64,000 bases of DNA from Prorocentrum cordatum (GCA_963575745.1 CAUYUJ010015948.1:492794-556793), one strand, 5' to 3'. Shown: positions 33,016-44,630, counted from the stretch's first letter. The notes: generated by a model not told the origin, from the letters alone. Made by a program: numbers and translations.

Positions 33016-33785
33016 GAGTGGGCAGAGGGAAGAGTGCGCAGGAGGAGGGCCATGAGGACGTAGGAGGAGAGCGAAGGATCAGGTGGAAGTGGATGGGGGA
33101 GTTGGGAGCGGTCGCGCGGTCGCGCGGCGGTCGATCTGGGCAAAGCCCGCGGACGCGCCTTGGGCAGCAGAGCGAGGCCCGGCCGGCACCCGCGGCCGCC
33201 CCGGAGGACCCGCTGCTGAAGAGCTGGCGGGACTCCCGGTTCACGAGCGGCCGGCTGTCCGCCTCGGCCTCCGGCTGGCCATGGCGTTGGCGCGACGGAG
33301 GGGGGAGGGGGAAAATCCAGGGAGGAGGGGGGGCGCGAGGGGGGAGGAAGAGGACGACGAGGGCGAGGACGAGGAGGGGGGGGGAAAGAGGCGGAGGAGG
33401 AGGAAGAAGAAGAGTAAGTCGAGGAGGGGGAGGCAGAGAGCCATTCTGGCCCCTTTCGCGCCCGCTTGACGCGGGGCGCCCAAGGCCGCGGCGCCGACGC
33501 GATACCTCATGATCTGCAGGTAGAACCTCAGGCCAATGCGATGACATCCAGGAAATAAAGAAGGCAACCGCTACGAGACTTACCCACCCCGCCCCACTGG
33601 AGATTTACCAGCAAGTAATTCTGCCAACGCCAGACACATAAAAGAGCACGGGCGCGAACAGATGCGGCCCGAGAAGAACACTGCGACCGACACGGGATAC
33701 AACCGCGACCCGACGACACCATGATCATCGCCACGGCCGCTCGTGATGGCGTCCTTGGCAAGCCCCGCCCACCGATCTGAACGCG
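33016..33785 (+). other. Unassigned GC-rich spacer
   Basis: A short stretch at 33120-33290 reads RTRLGQQSEARPAPAAAPEDPLLKSW in one frame and is more protein-like than its flanks, but no start, stop or family supports a gene. Confidence 0.3.
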
Positions 33786-33789
33786 GTTG

Positions 33790-34005
33790 TCGAGCATAAT
33801 TCCACGATCCACGGCTTATGTGCTGAACCTCAAAATCCGCGTAGTGTACCGCGCGATCTACGTGCAATACCGCACGATCCTCGTACGGAGCTTCGCGATC
33901 GCTGGGCGGATCCGCACGACCAAAGTGTTGAACCTCGCGATCTGCGTGCACACCCTCACGATCAACGGACGGAACCTCGCGATGCGCGCGCCAGTCGGAA
34001 CCCCG
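33790..34005 (+). repeat. 24-bp minisatellite (AACCTCGCGATC)
   Basis: Units of about 24-26 bp around GAACCTCGCGATC.GCGTGC. The same unit recurs at 36.5-36.6 and 37.0-37.7 kb. Confidence 0.7.
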
Positions 34006-34777
34006 ATGCCCCGATTCTCGCCCCGAGGCATGGCGCTAACAGGGGCGAGCTCAAGTACACACGGCCACTAAGGTTTCTACGGCTAGCAGAACTAACATTA
34101 CGATTACTGCGGCGACATGGTCGACGGGTACGGCGACGCCCTCGAAAACCCGCGCGGCCGTTGGGCAGAAACATTGTTCCACGAGCTGGTCCAGCCGAGC
34201 CAGCGGGGATTCGAGGAGTACACCAACAAGGCTGACGAGGCAAGAAAGGCAGAGGTGAAAGGAACAGAAGTGGCAGAGGAGACCAGGATGACATGGGGGC
34301 ACCAGGAAGGCCAAGACGAGGCAGAAAAATGAGGAACATACGAAGTATGAGGAGAAAGTCAGGTAAGCGAGGGCGAACGCCAACGCGTTCGTCACTGATT
34401 CTCCGGCGGGCCGCGCAGGAATTGGGAGCACGCATCTGCGATTAGGGGAAGACGAGGGCGGCCGCGGAGAAGGAGGAGGAGGAGGAGGAGGAGGAACGCG
34501 GGAGGAAGCCTCAGGCCTTGTGAATGTTCGCTACGAGGACTGCGCAGGCGACCTCAGGCACGGGAACTTGGTGCACCAGAAGGTGCGCGACCAGTCCGAG
34601 TTGCCGAAGGGGGGCAGCGCCGAAGCCACCGGAGAGGCAGGCCGGCATCCGCTGGGCAGCAAGGCGCCTGCGCTTGAGCTGGGGCCGTCGGCGGTCGCCA
34701 TCAAGGGGCCTGGCTTTCCAGAGAAGAGCTCCAGGCTTTACTAGAGCCTCGAATCGAAGAAGAGAAAACGGCACAAA
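34006..34777 (+). other. Unassigned spacer
   Basis: An open frame at 34117-34332 reads MVDGYGDALENPRGRW and then Glu/Lys-rich helix. Another at 34520-34744 reads NVRYEDCAGDLRHGNLVHQ. Neither has a recognisable domain. A GGA run lies at 34465-34495. Confidence 0.3.
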
Positions 34778-34930
34778 CACAAACTTTTGGCGCTCATCGC
34801 GGATTTCTTGGATCCGAGTTGGGCCCCACTGGCGGCGCCTCCGGCGCCGCCCCTGGTGCGCTCCGCGCGCCAGGGAGGGGGGTCCAGCGCAGATCCAAGA
34901 AATCCGCGCGGAGCGCCAAAAATTTGTTGT
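34778..34930. repeat. Foldback element, family A, copy 3 (best preserved)
   Basis: Left arm 34779-34814 includes TTTTGGCGCTCATCGCGGA and TTTCTTGGATC. Right arm 34892-34928 includes GATCCAAGAAATCCGCG and GAGCGCCAAAA. They are complementary but for two or three bases. The core is GGCGGCGCCTCCGGCGCCGC and GTGCGCTCCGCGCGCCAGGG. No ORF of note. Confidence 0.8.
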
Positions 34931-35196
34931 TCATGCTGTTTTGTCTTCTTCTATCTTGTGCATTGGCGCAGGAGCCACACCAGTCCGGTGACCAGGGCCT
35001 CATCGAAGTGCAACCCGATGGGGGAAGCAGGCGCCCGTTGGGGCCGCCATGGCGCCATGGCTGCCTGGGGATGGGGGAAGCATGCGCCCGTTGGGGCCGC
35101 CATGTCTGCCGGGGAGAGGGCAGAAAGGAGAAGAGAAGGGGGGGTGAGGAGGGGGGGACAGAAAGGAGAGAGGAGGGAGACGGACGGGGCTATAGG

Positions 35197-35340
35197 ACGA
35201 GGACAACTCCGTTCCAGAGCGTTTCGGAACGCTCCCAGAGCGTGCCGGACCGCTCCGAGAAGGCCGCGGCGCGCAAGACATCCTCCAAAGCCGCCAGACC
35301 TCAGAGACTCGATTTGTCTTCACCCGAATGTGCAATGGAG
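35197..35340 (+). repeat. Dispersed repeat, copy 2
   Basis: Same-orientation partner of 28780-28935, from GGACGAGGACAA to CACCCGAATGTG. Non-coding. Confidence 0.7.
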
Positions 35341-35439
35341 ACCATGCCAAGAAACACCCTGCTTGCCTCCAGGGTGCCCTGGGTTTCTTGGGTTTGCGCT
35401 GGTTTTGCTATGGGAAGCGTGACGTGCCCACACCAAAAA

Positions 35440-36096
35440 TCAATGGACGTCCTGGGGTTTCAGGGTTGGGTTTCTTGCGAAAGGTTTCATGGTCGGGTCC
35501 CTACTGTATCCTCGTCCTGGCTTCCCCTTAGAAGAGGAGGCAGGGCGCACGCCCTCGCGCACAGCAGCGCCGGTGGGAGGGGCGTCCCGAGGCGGCGGGG
35601 GGCTGTCGGCGACCAGGATGGGCCCCCGCAGAGCGCGCTCCAGCTGGCGGGGCGGCCAGCGGCAGCGTCCAGGGAAGGGGGCGAGGCCTCCTTGGGAGGG
35701 GCGGGGCGGGGCTTGGCGAGGGGGACGCTCCTCCTCCTCCTCCTCCTCCTCCTCCTCCTCCTCCTGCTCCTCCTCCTCAAGTTGCCGCGCCGCGGGGCGG
35801 GGCGCGGCAACTTGTGGAACGGACGTGTCGACGAGGAAGCTGCGGTTGTCCAGGGCGGACCCTGCGCGGCGAGCGAGGCCAGGGAAACAGGGGGAAGCCG
35901 GGAATATTGCGGAGGCCAGAAAAACAGAGGAGGCCAGGATTGCATGTTGCACCAGGAAGGCCGCTGAGAAGGCGCCACAGAGAACAGCAAGCCAGGGGGC
36001 AGTGGAGACAAGGAGAGCAGCGGTGGACAGGACTGCCACCACGATGGCACAGAATGAGAAATGCAGGCGAGCAGACAAGGCCAACCTGAAAATCAA
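35440..36096 (-). other. Long minus ORF with hydrophobic N-half, doubtful
   Basis: 218 codons. Residues 5-65 are hydrophobic (FCAIVVAVLSTAALLV, LAVLCGAFSAAFLV) and would make two or three membrane helices. The middle is a Glu run from a CTC tract (35725-35780). The hydrophobicity comes from a purine-rich plus strand (GAGGCCAGGAAAGCAG-type phrases), so it is likely compositional. No family is recognised. 36097-36500 has no supported gene. Confidence 0.2.
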
Positions 36097-36499
36097 TAAT
36101 TAGGCAGAGGAGACAAAGGCAAGCTGAGGAGGAGAGGAGTCCCACCCAGGAAGCATACGAGGAGGAGCAAGAGGAGAGGCGAGTAGAGGAGCCGAACCCT
36201 CCCACGATGGCCACGTGGACCCTCGAGGCTTTTCTCGCCAGGGGCCGTGCCACCGCAAGTCGCGCCTACGGCCTGGATTATGATTTCCTCGATTTAGGAG
36301 CTGGACTTCACGATCAACGGGGCGCCCCCACGCGATCTACAGTCAACGCGCCTAGTATGGACGCGCGCCTTCATCTAGGATGCCCTTGCGTCCTTGCCTC
36401 TGCGGCCCGTCCTTTGCCGTTTTCACTGGTCGCCGCCGCCCAAAAAATCCCGACTTCAGCCTCCAAGGGTCTTGCGTCCTTACTACCCATCCTTCATAT

Positions 36500-37720
36500 A
36501 CGTTTTGACTGTACGGGCTGAACCTCGCGAGCCCCAGACTGTACCTCGCGACCCCCGCGCTGAACCTCACGGTCTACGTATGCAACCCAGCGATACGCGC
36601 ACCAAGGAGGAGGACGAGGAGGAGGAGGAGATGGAGGACAAAGACGCAGGATAGCCGTCGCCACGCCGAATCTTGCCCTCAACACGCGGAACCGCTCGGC
36701 CCCCGTGTGGAACCGCCCAGGCAAGACCCCAGGTAAGGGGACGCGTTTAGTAGTAGGGCCCTGGAGCACATAAGTTTGCCAGAGTCACTAAACCAGGTCT
36801 GCCGTAGCTGGTGCTTTTCCGGGTGACGGCACTTCCGGTTACTGGAACGGGCGGGGGGGGGGCGTCCCCAGTACACATCATTAAATCAGGTCCCACTAAA
36901 CCCAGTTCTGCCAACGCCCGACAGAAAGGCGAGAACCATTCGGTGGATTTTTGCCACGTCGGGCGTATCCTTCAACACGCGGAACATCACAGCCTACGGG
37001 CGGGTCCCAAAATCAACACGTTAAATATCGCGAGTAACGAGCAGAACCTCGGGATCACCGCGCCGAACCCGACGACCAACAAGCTGAGCCCCGCTATCTA
37101 ATATCCGAGACTCACGATCATCGTATTGAACCTTGCAATCAACGTGCTGAGCCTCGCGATGAATGAGTTGAGTCTCGCGATCAACAGCGTGCTGAACCTA
37201 ACGATGCATGCACTGCAGAGGCAACGGCGATAGCCAGAGCGGTAATGTTGGCCACCTGATGAGACACTTGGGAAAGTGAACGCCACGTGCGACTCTACAC
37301 CATTGATGATGTCTACAGGGCGGGCCACATCCCTTGCAACGAAAACCAGCTGCACATCGCAATCGCTCACCGCCAGCCGAGCTGCTTGACTACGTCCTGA
37401 CAGACGATACCTCACGATCCCCGCGTGGAACTGCCCGATCACCCGGCTATGCGAGCCCTATGCTACACCTCACGATGCGCGTATTGATCCTCACGATCTG
37501 AGAGCGATGTCCCACCACCGAAGCATTGAATATCACGAGAGAGGCGCGTCCGGCCAGCGCGCAGCCAAGCGAGGCACGAGGGATCCAGCTATTCTGGCTG
37601 AGGCGATGCCACAGATACTGACCAGCCCTTGCATCTCACGACAATTGTGTTGCATTTCGCGAACATCGCACCAAGCCATGCGATCTGCGAGCTGACTGTG
37701 CGAGCGGCCCGGCCGCTCAA
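36500..37720 (+). repeat. Interspersed AACCTCGCGATC minisatellite
   Basis: Clusters at 36515-36600, 36965-37215 and 37395-37700 of GAACCTCGCGATC, GAGCCTCGCGAT and ACCTCACGATC, spaced about 20-30 bp. It belongs with the array at 33790-34005. Sequence between clusters shares CAGTTCTGCCAACGCC.GACA at 33610 and 36900. No gene. Confidence 0.6.
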
Positions 37721-37954
37721 GCAGATACCACCCTTCTCCACTTGCCAATGTTCAGAAGACGACCAGGCATGGGAGCCAGAATTCGATGCGCAGTTTATCC
37801 ACTGCGCGCCAGAGTCCGAGAAGGATCTGGACGGTTCCGACACCGACGCGACTGGCCCAGAAAATTGCCCCACACCCCGCTCCACCTTGCAGCAGGATAT
37901 TTTCAATGAGACCTTCAAGGACGGGACCAGGAAAAGATCGAGAGGGGGGACTAG

Positions 37955-38194
37955 GCGACCATTGGCGGGCTCGACATGCAACATGTGTCCGAGAAGTTTA
38001 CGCTCGTGGGCACGCAGAAGGAGCTGGAGGACACCGTCAACCATACCATGCTGGCGCAGTACCAACTCGGTGACATGATCGATGATAACCTGGTCTCCAT
38101 GACACGGATGGGGTCGAAGACGCCGGGCGCCGATCTGGAGGGTTGGCCCCTGGATATCCTCGACTCTGCGCTGCAATTGCGGGAAGGCATATGA
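37955..38194 (+). CDS. Gene fragment of unknown function
   Basis: From ATG 37976 to TGA 38192 the product starts MQHVSEKFTLVGTQKELEDT and continues VNHTMLAQYQLGDMIDDNLV, GADLEGWPLDILDSAL. Codon and amino-acid composition are protein-like. Just upstream, another frame reads DDQAWEPEFDAQFIHCAPESEKDLDGSDTDATG and FNETFKDGTRKRSRGG, so a frameshifted longer gene or a split exon (about 37735-38194) is possible. TAG 37952 closes the frame upstream. I recognise no family. Confidence 0.35.
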   Translation, partial: ATIGGLDMQHVSEKFTLVGTQKELEDTVNHTMLAQYQLGDMIDDNLVSMTRMGSKTPGADLEGWPLDILDSALQLREGI

Positions 38195-38849
38195 TTCTTG
38201 GGCAGAAACCGAGGTTTTCGATTGGCCAACGACTTGGACGGCCAACCGGTGAATCTGAGAGGCCGCGCATCCTATCCTCGTCTCTCTTTTTTCTCTTCTC
38301 CTGTGTTGCGTTTGTCCTTTCCCCGTCCTTGCAACGAGCCGGGCAATTGCAAGATTGTCTAGCACGCGCGGGAGCCGCTCTCTGTCTCTGTGTTGGTCTT
38401 TCTCTCTCTCTCTCTCTGCATGTTTTATCCGTTTTGTTCAACGACCAGGCACCCGCACAGGCAGCGAACTGTTGCATCTGCCTACGCGCGTGGCTCTTCC
38501 GAGCTGGTAGTCAGAAAGTGGGTGCATATAGAAGCATCCGCCCCCCTCGCCCAGGCTCGCAGAGATGGCGACCGAGAACACATTGAAATAAACGGTTGAG
38601 GGCGATGGAACCCCTCCCCCTCTCAGTCCGTATCCGCCCAGCGTTGCGCGCTTGTTTCGCGGACCGCCTCCGACGGGGCAGCGCGGGCTGATGACGAATG
38701 GTAGTGTGGTTGTGGTCGTTCGGGGCGTTCCAGGCCCCATATGTGGTCACAGCGTGACGCCCACAAGCGTCTGTTAAATTGCTCCATTGTGACACTTGGC
38801 CGCCCCCCAAGGCCGGTTTGATTCGCTCGACTCTCCCACCCTCCCTTGT

Positions 38850-39020
38850 TCCATCCTTCCTCGTCCTCTTCCTCCTCCTCGTCCTCCTCCTCCTCCTCCT
38901 CGTCGTCCCGCTCCTCCCTCCTCCTCTCCTCCTCCTCCTCCTCTTACTTTTCCTCCTTCTCCTTTTCCTTGTCCTCCTCCTCCTCCTCCTCCTCCTCCTC
39001 CTCCTCCTCCTCCTCCTTCC
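38850..39020 (+). repeat. (CTC)n microsatellite
   Basis: CTC/CGT/CTT triplets. 38195-38849 and 39021-39630 contain no supported gene; CTCTCTCT at 38400-38418 is a short (CT)n. Confidence 0.9.
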
Positions 39021-39630
39021 CTGGGTCTTAGGCCACTGCCTCCCGCGCCCTGCCCCGCAAGCGCTGGCTAATCTCGCATTCGCCCCACGCCGATCCCGAT
39101 CCCGATTTTCCCGCACAGCACGCGGGAGCGTGCGCATGCGCGCGGAAGGATACGGGATGTGAAAGGAAGGGGGGGGGGAATACGATTCCGACATGCCTCC
39201 TGGGAATCCGCCGCCACGGCGGTGCCGCGGCTGTGGCACGGCAACAGGCTCGCGGTCGCCAACCTGTGCAACCACCCGGCCAGGTGCTCTCCCCGCGCTT
39301 CGGTGGGAAGCCGATAGGGACCCCAGGTCACCCCCAGTAGCTCGAAGATGCCCGCGCCTCGCGGGTCGCGGTTTGGGCCAGGTAGAGCCGTGGAAGGGGT
39401 TGTTTCCTGTGTTTGTTCATGAGGCGACGCGAGGGTGTGGAGATAACACGAGGGGCATGGGGAGCGGCATTGGGCCCCGTGGCTTGGCGACCCAAGAAAT
39501 CGAGTGCCTCCCTAATTGCCCCGCCCATTTTCCCGGGACCTCCATTGGGTAGCCCCGCGGTTGCGCATCAGCAGGTAGATCATGCGTAAACGCTAAACCG
39601 AGAATATCCCACGCCTTTGGCACGTTAGGT

Positions 39631-40150
39631 CGGCGAGCTTGGGTCTCGCAAGTCTCACGTTGGGCCTTATACTTGTGGGCTTCTGTTGGGGTAGCAATAC
39701 TGGGGCTCTCTTGGGGCCATTTGGCGAGCAGGCGCTGTCCGTTGTGGGGCATTTGGGGCCCGCATGAAACCATTTTCGATGGATCGAACGAGCAAAGGGG
39801 GAGACATGAAATTGGCCTAGTCGTCTCTTGAGCGCGAGGTATCGTTTCTCTGTGCCCTCTTGGGCGCACTTGGGGCGCTCATGGATGCTGTTTTGAAGCC
39901 CCCCTGGGTGTGCCACTGAGCCCCTCTTGTGGCCCTCGCAGTCCGTCTTGGGTCCATCTTGAGGCGTTCACCGCCCATCGGAAGGGGAAAGGTGGGAAAG
40001 CAACTCACCATGATTGTCCCTCAGGCTGTGAAAGGGTTTGGGCATCTCGGGGGCCTCACTGGGATGCTCTGTGGCCACATGGAGCAATTTTGGGAGCGGC
40101 ATGAGAGCCTGTCGAGGCATGCTGCAGGAGACCATATTTGACTGCTTGGG
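39631..40150 (+). repeat. CTCTTGGGGCC cryptic repeat tract
   Basis: Phrases such as CTCTTGGGGCCATTTGG, CCCTCTTGGGCGCACTTGG and CATCTTGAGGC repeat irregularly. Same family and orientation as 30.2-30.8 kb. Confidence 0.6.
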
Positions 40151-40566
40151 GCCTTCGTGGAGCCATCTTTTCCATCCGTGGCCACTGTTGCTCAAGATGT
40201 TCCTGCCGCCAGCCTGCCCTGCGAATACCAATGTTTCGGCGTAACCTGCCACCAGCCACCTCGGCCATAGAGCGCGTGGAGCTTGCAGGGGCCACGGCGA
40301 GGAGAGCGGGTCGGAGCAGCTCTTGGTCCAGGATGCTCGCGCCCGTCGCGAGCGGCGGGCGGCGCGGCCGCGAGGCTCCTGCTCCTGGCCGGCCAGGGCG
40401 CGTGGGGGAGGGCGGCGCACGTTGCGCTGCGCGGGGGCGGCCTCTGGCGCGGGTCTCCGCTCGGGCCGAGCGAACGGGGGGGAGTAGGGAAAGCGGGGGG
40501 GGCTACGACATCTGCGGCATGCAGCTGGTTTCGGCCCCGCCGCCGGGCCCATTCCTCGATACATGG

Positions 40567-40625
40567 GGCGCCTCCCGCCGCCGGGAGGCGCCGGGGAAAA
40601 TCAGCTACGTGAGCTGATTCTCCCC
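40567..40625. repeat. Two adjacent perfect hairpins
   Basis: 40567-40592: GGCGCCTCCCG / CGGGAGGCGCC. 40593-40625: GGGGAAAATCAGCT / AGCTGATTCTCCCC around ACGTG. The pair sits about 60 bp before the Cys-rich exon. It could be a terminator-like or cruciform site, or an insertion relic. Function unknown. Confidence 0.7.
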
Positions 40626-40649
40626 TCCCCCCTTTGCTGTCCCCCCCTT

Positions 40650-40810
40650 TCGCCCGGCCCGATCCGCCAGGGCAAGCAGCAGACGAGTTCCATCCCCCCG
40701 CGCGGCCGGTGGTCCAACCGGGACGAGGACTGCTACAGCTCGGAGTGCTGCAACGTGGCGGGCCTGACCTGTTTCGAGACCAAGCCAGGGAAGGGCGAGT
40801 GCGCAGCCAA
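40650..40810 (+). CDS. Exon encoding a dinoflagellate Cys-rich module (partial)
   Basis: One frame reads RQGKQQTSSIPPRGRW, then SNRDEDCYSSECCNVAG and LTCFETKPGKGECAAK. The spacing C-x4-CC-x5-T-C-x8-C matches the short module that recurs in dinoflagellate secreted and cell-wall proteins (D-C-x-x-S-x-C-C-x-x-P-G-x-x-C-(Y/F)-x-K). A pyrimidine-rich stretch ending CCAG at 40670 could be a splice acceptor. Past GECAAKP the sequence becomes the 60-bp repeat array, so the donor probably lies near 40805. The rest of the gene is not visible. Confidence 0.55.
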
Positions 40811-41220
40811 ACCAGGAAAATCGCGAGGACGTTCAGTGGAAACCGCGCACAGACGAGGCTCAACCAAGGAATTCGTGAGCACGCCTCAGGCGAAACCGCA
40901 CCGGAGCAAAACCAAACCATGCAATTTGTATCAGGCGAGTCCGCTCCGAGACCAAGACAAGCTGAGCAAAGCGTGAACACGCCTCAAGCGAAATCGCACC
41001 ATAACAAAACTAAGCCAGGAAAATTGTGAGGACGTCCCAAGCGAAACCCGCCCTAAACCAGGCAACACCAGGGCCCAAACCAGGCAAATTCTGAGGATGT
41101 CTCATGCGAGCGCCCAGCCAAACCAGTCCACACCAAGCCAGACCAGGCCAAAACAGGGGCCCAAATCGAGCAGATTCTTCGAATGTCTAGGGCGAAACGC
41201 CCCGAGCCAGTCTCTACCCA
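40800..41220 (+). repeat. Degenerate 50-90 bp tandem repeat (AAACCAGG..GAGGACGT)
   Basis: Six or more units of AAACCAGG.AAATTGTGAGGA, CGTCTCAAGCGAAA.CGC, diverged. The 11-mer CGCCTCAGGCG occurs at 40882. 42060-42205 holds two or three more units. Related to 17040-17340. Confidence 0.65.
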
Positions 41221-41439
41221 CTGAAGCCAATCATATTTAAATAGATTTAAATATAGGAGTGGATGACCCGAAAGGGTCCCCCCGCAGAGGGGGGTCCTGC
41301 AATTAGAATGTTATGGGGTGCTTTGGGTCTGTCCAAAGGTGATAGAGTTAAATTGCAAGTGTTATGGAATCATTGAGTTGTTGTGGCTCTTGCGCGCCCC
41401 CCCCGCTTTTGTGGCCTCACCGCGGCTTCTCCACGAACG

Positions 41440-42010
41440 ATTGATATATGCGGTCGGGCCGTAAGCGGATGTATGTGGCTGGGGCGCAGCAGCATGTATG
41501 TGGCCAGGGCGTAACAGCATTCGTGCCTTCCGACGATTACCTGGGCAACGGTGTCGCGTTAGGAAAAATATTAGGGATAGTTTGACCCTAACGCTGGACA
41601 CCGGGCCAACGCCGGCTTGCAGCAGGCCGCTCGTTACCGATAGCGCAGAAATTTGGGTTTGCACACATACTTCGCACCACATCGCTTACACCGTAGAGCT
41701 TGCGATGATGCGGGTTTACTCCACACTGCTTGCACCACATAATTGGCGTCACATTCACTACACCACATAGCGTCCACCACACACATTGATCAACATCACC
41801 ACGTAGCTTACACCACATAGCTTGCGACGATGTGGATTTGCATCACATATCTTTCATCGCGCCACGTAACTTGCACCACAGAGCTTAAACCGCATGGCTT
41901 GCGATGATGTGGGCGTACACCACATAACTTACACTGCACAGCTGGCGCCACGTAGCCTAAATCGCGGGACACATATGGACGCTTTCGCAAGCGATGTGTT
42001 GCCCGAACCA
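41440..42010 (+). repeat. CTTGCACCACAT tandem repeat
   Basis: Irregular 20-30 bp units (CTTACACCACATAGCTTGCG, GATGATGTGG.T..CACCACAT). No ORF. Confidence 0.6.
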
Positions 42011-42205
42011 TCTCAAACCAAGCCATTTATGAAGGCACTGTAGGCGCAAGCCGCCCCAAGTCATAACACATCGAACATACTACGAGGACGTTTCAAGCGA
42101 AGCCGCAGCCAAACCAGGCACATCGCGAGGACGTCTCAGTCGAAATTGCGCCCAAACGAAGCCAAACCAGGGAAATTGCGAGCATGCCAAAACTTGAGGC
42201 AAACC

Positions 42206-43678
42206 TGGACGCTGGAATCCATCATGCCCCCTGGTCCAGACCCCCTGGGAGGAGCAAGGGCAGAAACGTCGGTTTCGGAAGAGCTGATTCTGAAGCGACC
42301 CACACCAAGAAAGGTTGGTAGGAATTGTTTTGGATAGGCAGTTTGCCCTTGTCTTGCTCGAGCAGTATTCTCACATCCTGTGGTAATTGCTTGGTACCTC
42401 AATCTTCTGTGCAGTTGAGCGACTTGAATGTCACGTATCCTTGCAGTGCTTGTCAGATATGGCGACGCGGTTTCCACATCAATTTTGAATTTCGAGTTGT
42501 GAAGGCGCGATGTTATGTGGGTGGCACGCGAGCTCGGCCAGCCTCTGCAACAGCATCATACTTGCCTCCCGGATTTGGCCATCCATGTAAGTCAGTGGGC
42601 ATGGTGGACGATCAATCAGATTGCAGATCGTTTTGATGATAACGGCTTCGCAAGCGACAGCCTCGTTGATTCGTTTGCATGAAGGATGTGTTCATCCACG
42701 ACGTGGGCCAGCTTGGCCGTGTGCGGCTCGAGATCGCTAGCAGCAAAGCACGTATCCCCAGCATCTGTGTGTTCATTGCCTTGCGGGGAGAAGTTGGAAG
42801 AGCTAGGAGGAGGACGAAAGACAAGGGGGACAAGAAGTATGAAGAAGAGGTGTCAGGTATCTTCGCTTTTACACTCGTGCCCCCGTCCTGCGCCAGTGCT
42901 AACTACCTCCGCGTTCTTCTCTAACGTCTCCCGTCTGACACGTCGCAGATTGCAGACATGTCTCGGTCCGTGGCAGGTCCAGGCCAGACCTTATGTCAGC
43001 TCAGCCGGGCCTCATCATGCGGGCCGGTCTGGTCTTTGTGTTTGACGGGCTTCATAGTCAGGTTCAGTCCAGTCGTCGTCTTTTTCTCCCTCCTCCCATT
43101 TGAGCCCGAACGTTCGTCACGGGCGATGGGCCCATGTCTGGCGTGGCGGTGTATGGAGCGTGTGCAAGTCAGCCAATTACGTGGGGCAGATTTGATAATT
43201 TCATGGTGACTGCAGTGCTTCTAACTGCGTTGGCCAAGCCTCGATTTTCACCATATCTCATTGGTCCGAAAGATACCCGCACCCGGGGCCAGCCAAGGTG
43301 AGATGGGCCGCCCGGGGGACTGGGCGCTTGCTATTGTGCCCGGTCAGCTTGCCCCGCGCGCGCCAGTGCAGCATCCGCGCGTTAAGACGCATCGGCGCGC
43401 TCGATGGTTGGGTGTCTGATTGCAGCGACAAACGCTGGTTTTTGTTAGGGACGTCTCGGGGCATCGTGGTGCGTGCGCGGTTCAAAGCCGCCCATATGTG
43501 GCGGTGCCTGTCCCAATCGATCAAGAGTTGCATTTCCTCGCTATCCTGGCAACCAATGCGTCTGGGCCTGGCCTGAGGAACGACATTGCAACGTCGCGCC
43601 CCAAGGGGGCCGCAGCGGCCACGTCGGGGACGGCTCTGGAGGGCATGAAATGTGCTCGAGAGCGTTTTGGGCCTGCCG
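42206..43678 (+). other. Unassigned, weak coding traces
   Basis: On the minus strand 42330-42480 reads TSTARIRDIQVAQLHRRLRY. On plus, 42679-42924 reads MKDVFIHDVGQLGRVRLEIA. Neither is long enough or recognisable. No repeat dominates. Confidence 0.3.
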
Positions 43679-43815
43679 CCACCTCGGCTAGGTACGGGGA
43701 CCTGCCTGAAACCACCGAAACATACCCGGACCTAGCTGGGGTGAGCTGCGGCACCCCGGCTAGGTACGGGTATGTTTTTTGGGGTTTTCATGGGGCAACC
43801 GTACCTAGCTGGGGT
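43679..43815. repeat. Four-arm inverted repeat
   Basis: The inner pair ACATACCCGGACCTAGCTGG / CCGGCTAGGTACGGGTATGT flanks AGCTGCGG. The outer pair is CACCTCGGCTAGGTACGG / CCGTACCTAGCTGGGGTG. The same A-A'-A-A' design as 17742-17938 but a different sequence. A partial arm (CTAGGTAAGGGTACGGGTAT) lies at 44203. Confidence 0.75.
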
Positions 43816-44464
43816 GATCCGCGGACGGCCGTCCAAGGGGGGCGGCCTCTGGCGACCTCGCCCAGGGCACAGATTCGCGATGTTTCTGCACCGAGCAATT
43901 CGCGATAGGGCGTTTGTCGCGCAATGACGTTCGCGCCAGAGTTGCTCGCATGCGCCCCCGAGTGCGCGTTGACTCCTCAACGCCCGGATGTGTGTCTGGG
44001 GGCGCGCCTCCGCAGTAGCTGGTCTACATCGACAACAACCAGCGCAGGGTCGGGCACTCCGCCGATTCGAACGCACGTGCGATCGGTGCCAACGTGCGCC
44101 CCGAGAAGGCAGTGGTCTGTAATGCTCGATCGGCTGTCGTTTCTACACTTGTGCAGCCGCCGTCAGCTGCGACGAACCGCCCCCCCGGCCCCTTGCCACC
44201 CTGTCTAGGTAAGGGTACGGGTATCTTTCGCGCTCGAGAATATCGTGTTCTTTGGAATTGTCCTGGCCATTTCGCGGACGCGAACCACAGCCACAGCCTC
44301 CGCGCCGTTCTTCTCAATTTTGAACAGGTTCGGTGCCTGTTTGTGCAACCAAATAAGTAAACTAACTACATATGCGCGGGCACTACTTGCTTTGCCAACG
44401 CGTCCACCACCAAAGCTTACGTTGGCCAGTGACACTTCCACTGATCTGCAAAAGTGTGTCGATA

Positions 44465-44584
44465 TACATGCACGTTTTTATATATGTATATGCATGTGTA
44501 AGAATATGTTTATGTATGTGTGTCTGTATATGAATGCGTATGTGTATATGTGTTTGCATATGCGTTTGTCTGCATATGTGTATA

Positions 44585-44630
<46 letters not shown>

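Noticed and set aside
32640-33550. Large minus-strand Pro/Ser ORFs near 33 kb
   Set aside because: Caused by GGA/ACG tracts; no conserved motif or start context.
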